A stretch of DNA of 64,000 nucleotides from Muribaculum intestinale (lineage in GTDB: Bacteria > Bacteroidota > Bacteroidia > Bacteroidales > Muribaculaceae). The notes below the pieces were generated by a model that searched no databases, was not told the origin of the DNA, and saw only the letters and a list, made by a program, of their open reading frames with translations. Where the stretch lies: positions 2,852,001 through 2,916,000 of the forward strand of contig NZ_CP021421.1 of NCBI RefSeq assembly GCF_002201515.1, in the 5' to 3' direction. The number at the start of each line of letters is the position of its first letter. The stretch's first letter is position 1. Positions 63,024 through 64,000 of this stretch are shown piece after piece. Both the position numbers and the translations under genes were made by a program.

Positions 63024-63723
63024 CCCCGAGAGATATGGATATGCATCGGTCGAGAGCGATATAAAATCCAATGATGAAGATTGTGAGGATTTCAACGATG
63101 CACAGAAAATGGTATTGCGGATGCCTGCTATATGGATTCTTGCTTTTGCAAGTGCATTCATGTATATAAGCTGTTATGCGGTAAACAGCAGGGGCGTGTT
63201 TTTTCTGCAGGCAGAGAAAGGTTATGACACAATTGATGCGAGCTTTATAATATCTATCAGTTCGGTCTGCGGGATTGTCGGCACTGAATTTTCGGGATTG
63301 ATTTCCGATCGTTTTTTCAGAGGGAGTCGCAATGTACCGGCACTGATATTCGGCATTCTTAATGTGGCTGCTTTGTCAATGTTCCTTCTGATTCCCGGAC
63401 GTCATTTCTGGGTCGATGTTTTGTTGATGATAATGTTCGGGCTTGGTATCGGTGTGCTGATATGCTTTCTCGGGGGCTTGATGGCGGTAGACATAGCTCC
63501 TAAAAAAGCCTCTGGCGCGGCTTTGGGTATAGTGGGTATTGCATCGTATATCGGAGCGGCACTTCAGGATATCATGAACGGTGTGCTTATAGAGAATAAT
63601 AAGACGATGACAGAAAGTGGCGGTGTCTACGATTTTACTTGTGTGGGATATTTCTGGATAGGTGCGGCAATGTTATCGGTATTGCTCACTCTTTGTGTAT
63701 GGAATGCCCCAAAAAATAACTGA
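63024..63723 (+). pseudogene. OPA-family MFS transporter, C-terminal half
   Basis: About 215 residues of an organophosphate:phosphate-type MFS protein remain. They include SVCGIVGTEFSGLISDRFFRG and DIAPKKASGAALGIVGIASY, typical of GlpT/UhpT/UhpC-like carriers, with six predicted helices. The N-terminal six helices are gone and the frame is joined to the SusC fragment near 63024. An ATG inside the joined frame could give a half protein, but it is unlikely to work. Confidence 0.75.
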
Positions 63724-63731
63724 AAGCGATA

Positions 63732-63747
63732 CACAGCATATGCTGTG
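63732..63747. terminator. Short palindrome after the transporter
   Basis: CACAGCATATGCTGTG is a perfect 16-base palindrome 9 bp after the stop, followed by CTTTAT. It is a possible terminator. Confidence 0.4.
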
Positions 63748-64000
63748 CTTTATCAGTATGCAATAGGTATCGGATTGAGCAGGCCGACAGATTGAGTAGA
63801 TGACAACAAGTAAAAATATCTGGAGAGGAGCAATGCTCACGAATTACTGTTATGACGGGACTATAGGTGCTCCGATTTTATCGAAATATCTTTTCGATAG
63901 TGTAATTGTTATATAGCGTATGGGTGGGCCGTTGCTCCTGAGACAGTAGTATGAATTGTAGCAAGCTGAGAAATAAGAGTATCTAAAGTAGATTGATGCC
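63748..64000. other. Non-coding window end
   Basis: No gene is seen. A small hairpin, TATCGAAATATCTTTTCGATA (about 63879-63899), is present. Confidence 0.4.

Noticed and set aside
1..64000. CRISPR arrays, tRNA and rRNA genes
   Set aside because: No regularly spaced direct repeats and no cloverleaf or rRNA-like sequence were noticed. This was by eye, so a tRNAscan or Infernal run would be decisive.

Overview
The window comes from a Bacteroidales chromosome, most plausibly a gut lineage such as Muribaculaceae (inference). The signs are TAnnTTTG-type -7 promoter boxes in front of several genes, an RteC regulator and an IntDOT-like integrase, PcfK/PcfJ mobile genes, a split gcvPA/gcvPB glycine decarboxylase, a menB-C-E run, a GH110 alpha-galactosidase and SusC/FecR/ECF-sigma remnants. 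No rRNA, tRNA or CRISPR array was seen.

Bases 1-36,800 are a mosaic of mobile and accessory DNA. The first 6.7 kb hold four copies of one 1,687-bp DDE insertion sequence (one cut short by an IS21 end). They lie inside two adjacent host genes, an ArsP/YraQ-type permease and rteC. Removing the two copies in rteC, plus one target duplication each, restores a continuous 286-codon gene. An IntDOT-like tyrosine recombinase follows (7-8.3 kb). Next come an AbiEi-type antitoxin with a broken AbiEii toxin, and an RloA/RloB (AbiL-like) ATPase-TOPRIM pair. A module of about 3 kb then begins with a long non-coding leader, followed by a small membrane protein, pcfK, pcfJ and a 72-aa ORF. A second, diverged and truncated copy of leader, membrane protein and pcfK lies in opposite orientation at 28.8-29.9 kb. 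Between the copies are an IS30 element, a broken HU gene, a small operon (Cys/His-rich peptide, Tag glycosylase, basic protein, DUF5131 three-Cys protein), and the 3' part of a flexirubin/aryl-polyene-like lipid cluster (oxidoreductase fragment, hydrolase, MMPL-acyltransferase fusion, esterase, ACP, AMP ligase) interrupted by an IS4-type element. An AlbA_2 ATP-binding regulator, a decapitated hypothetical gene, a full IS21 (istA/istB) and a fifth, half copy of the first IS finish the accessory part.

From 36.8 kb the DNA looks like ordinary chromosome. It carries folD, a CapA-like phosphoesterase, and lipoate ligase followed by the glycine-cleavage set gcvT, gcvH, gcvPA, gcvPB and lpd. LplA could lipoylate GcvH, Lpd reoxidises it, and FolD uses the methylene-THF produced. 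A 350-bp MITE-like element sits between gcvPA and gcvPB. Further on are a Pif1/RecD-like helicase, a GH110 enzyme, a Y-family polymerase with a YolD-like partner, menB-menC-menE (menaquinone), a Crp/Fnr regulator, aroE, a YeiH-type transporter and comEC.

The last 4 kb are a decaying locus. An ECF sigma gene carries two frameshifts and its FecR anti-sigma gene has a stop plus a frameshift. A SusC-type receptor lacks its N-terminus, has two in-frame stops, and is joined to the C-terminal half of an OPA-family MFS transporter. The most novel candidate is the long non-coding leader conserved between the two pcf modules.
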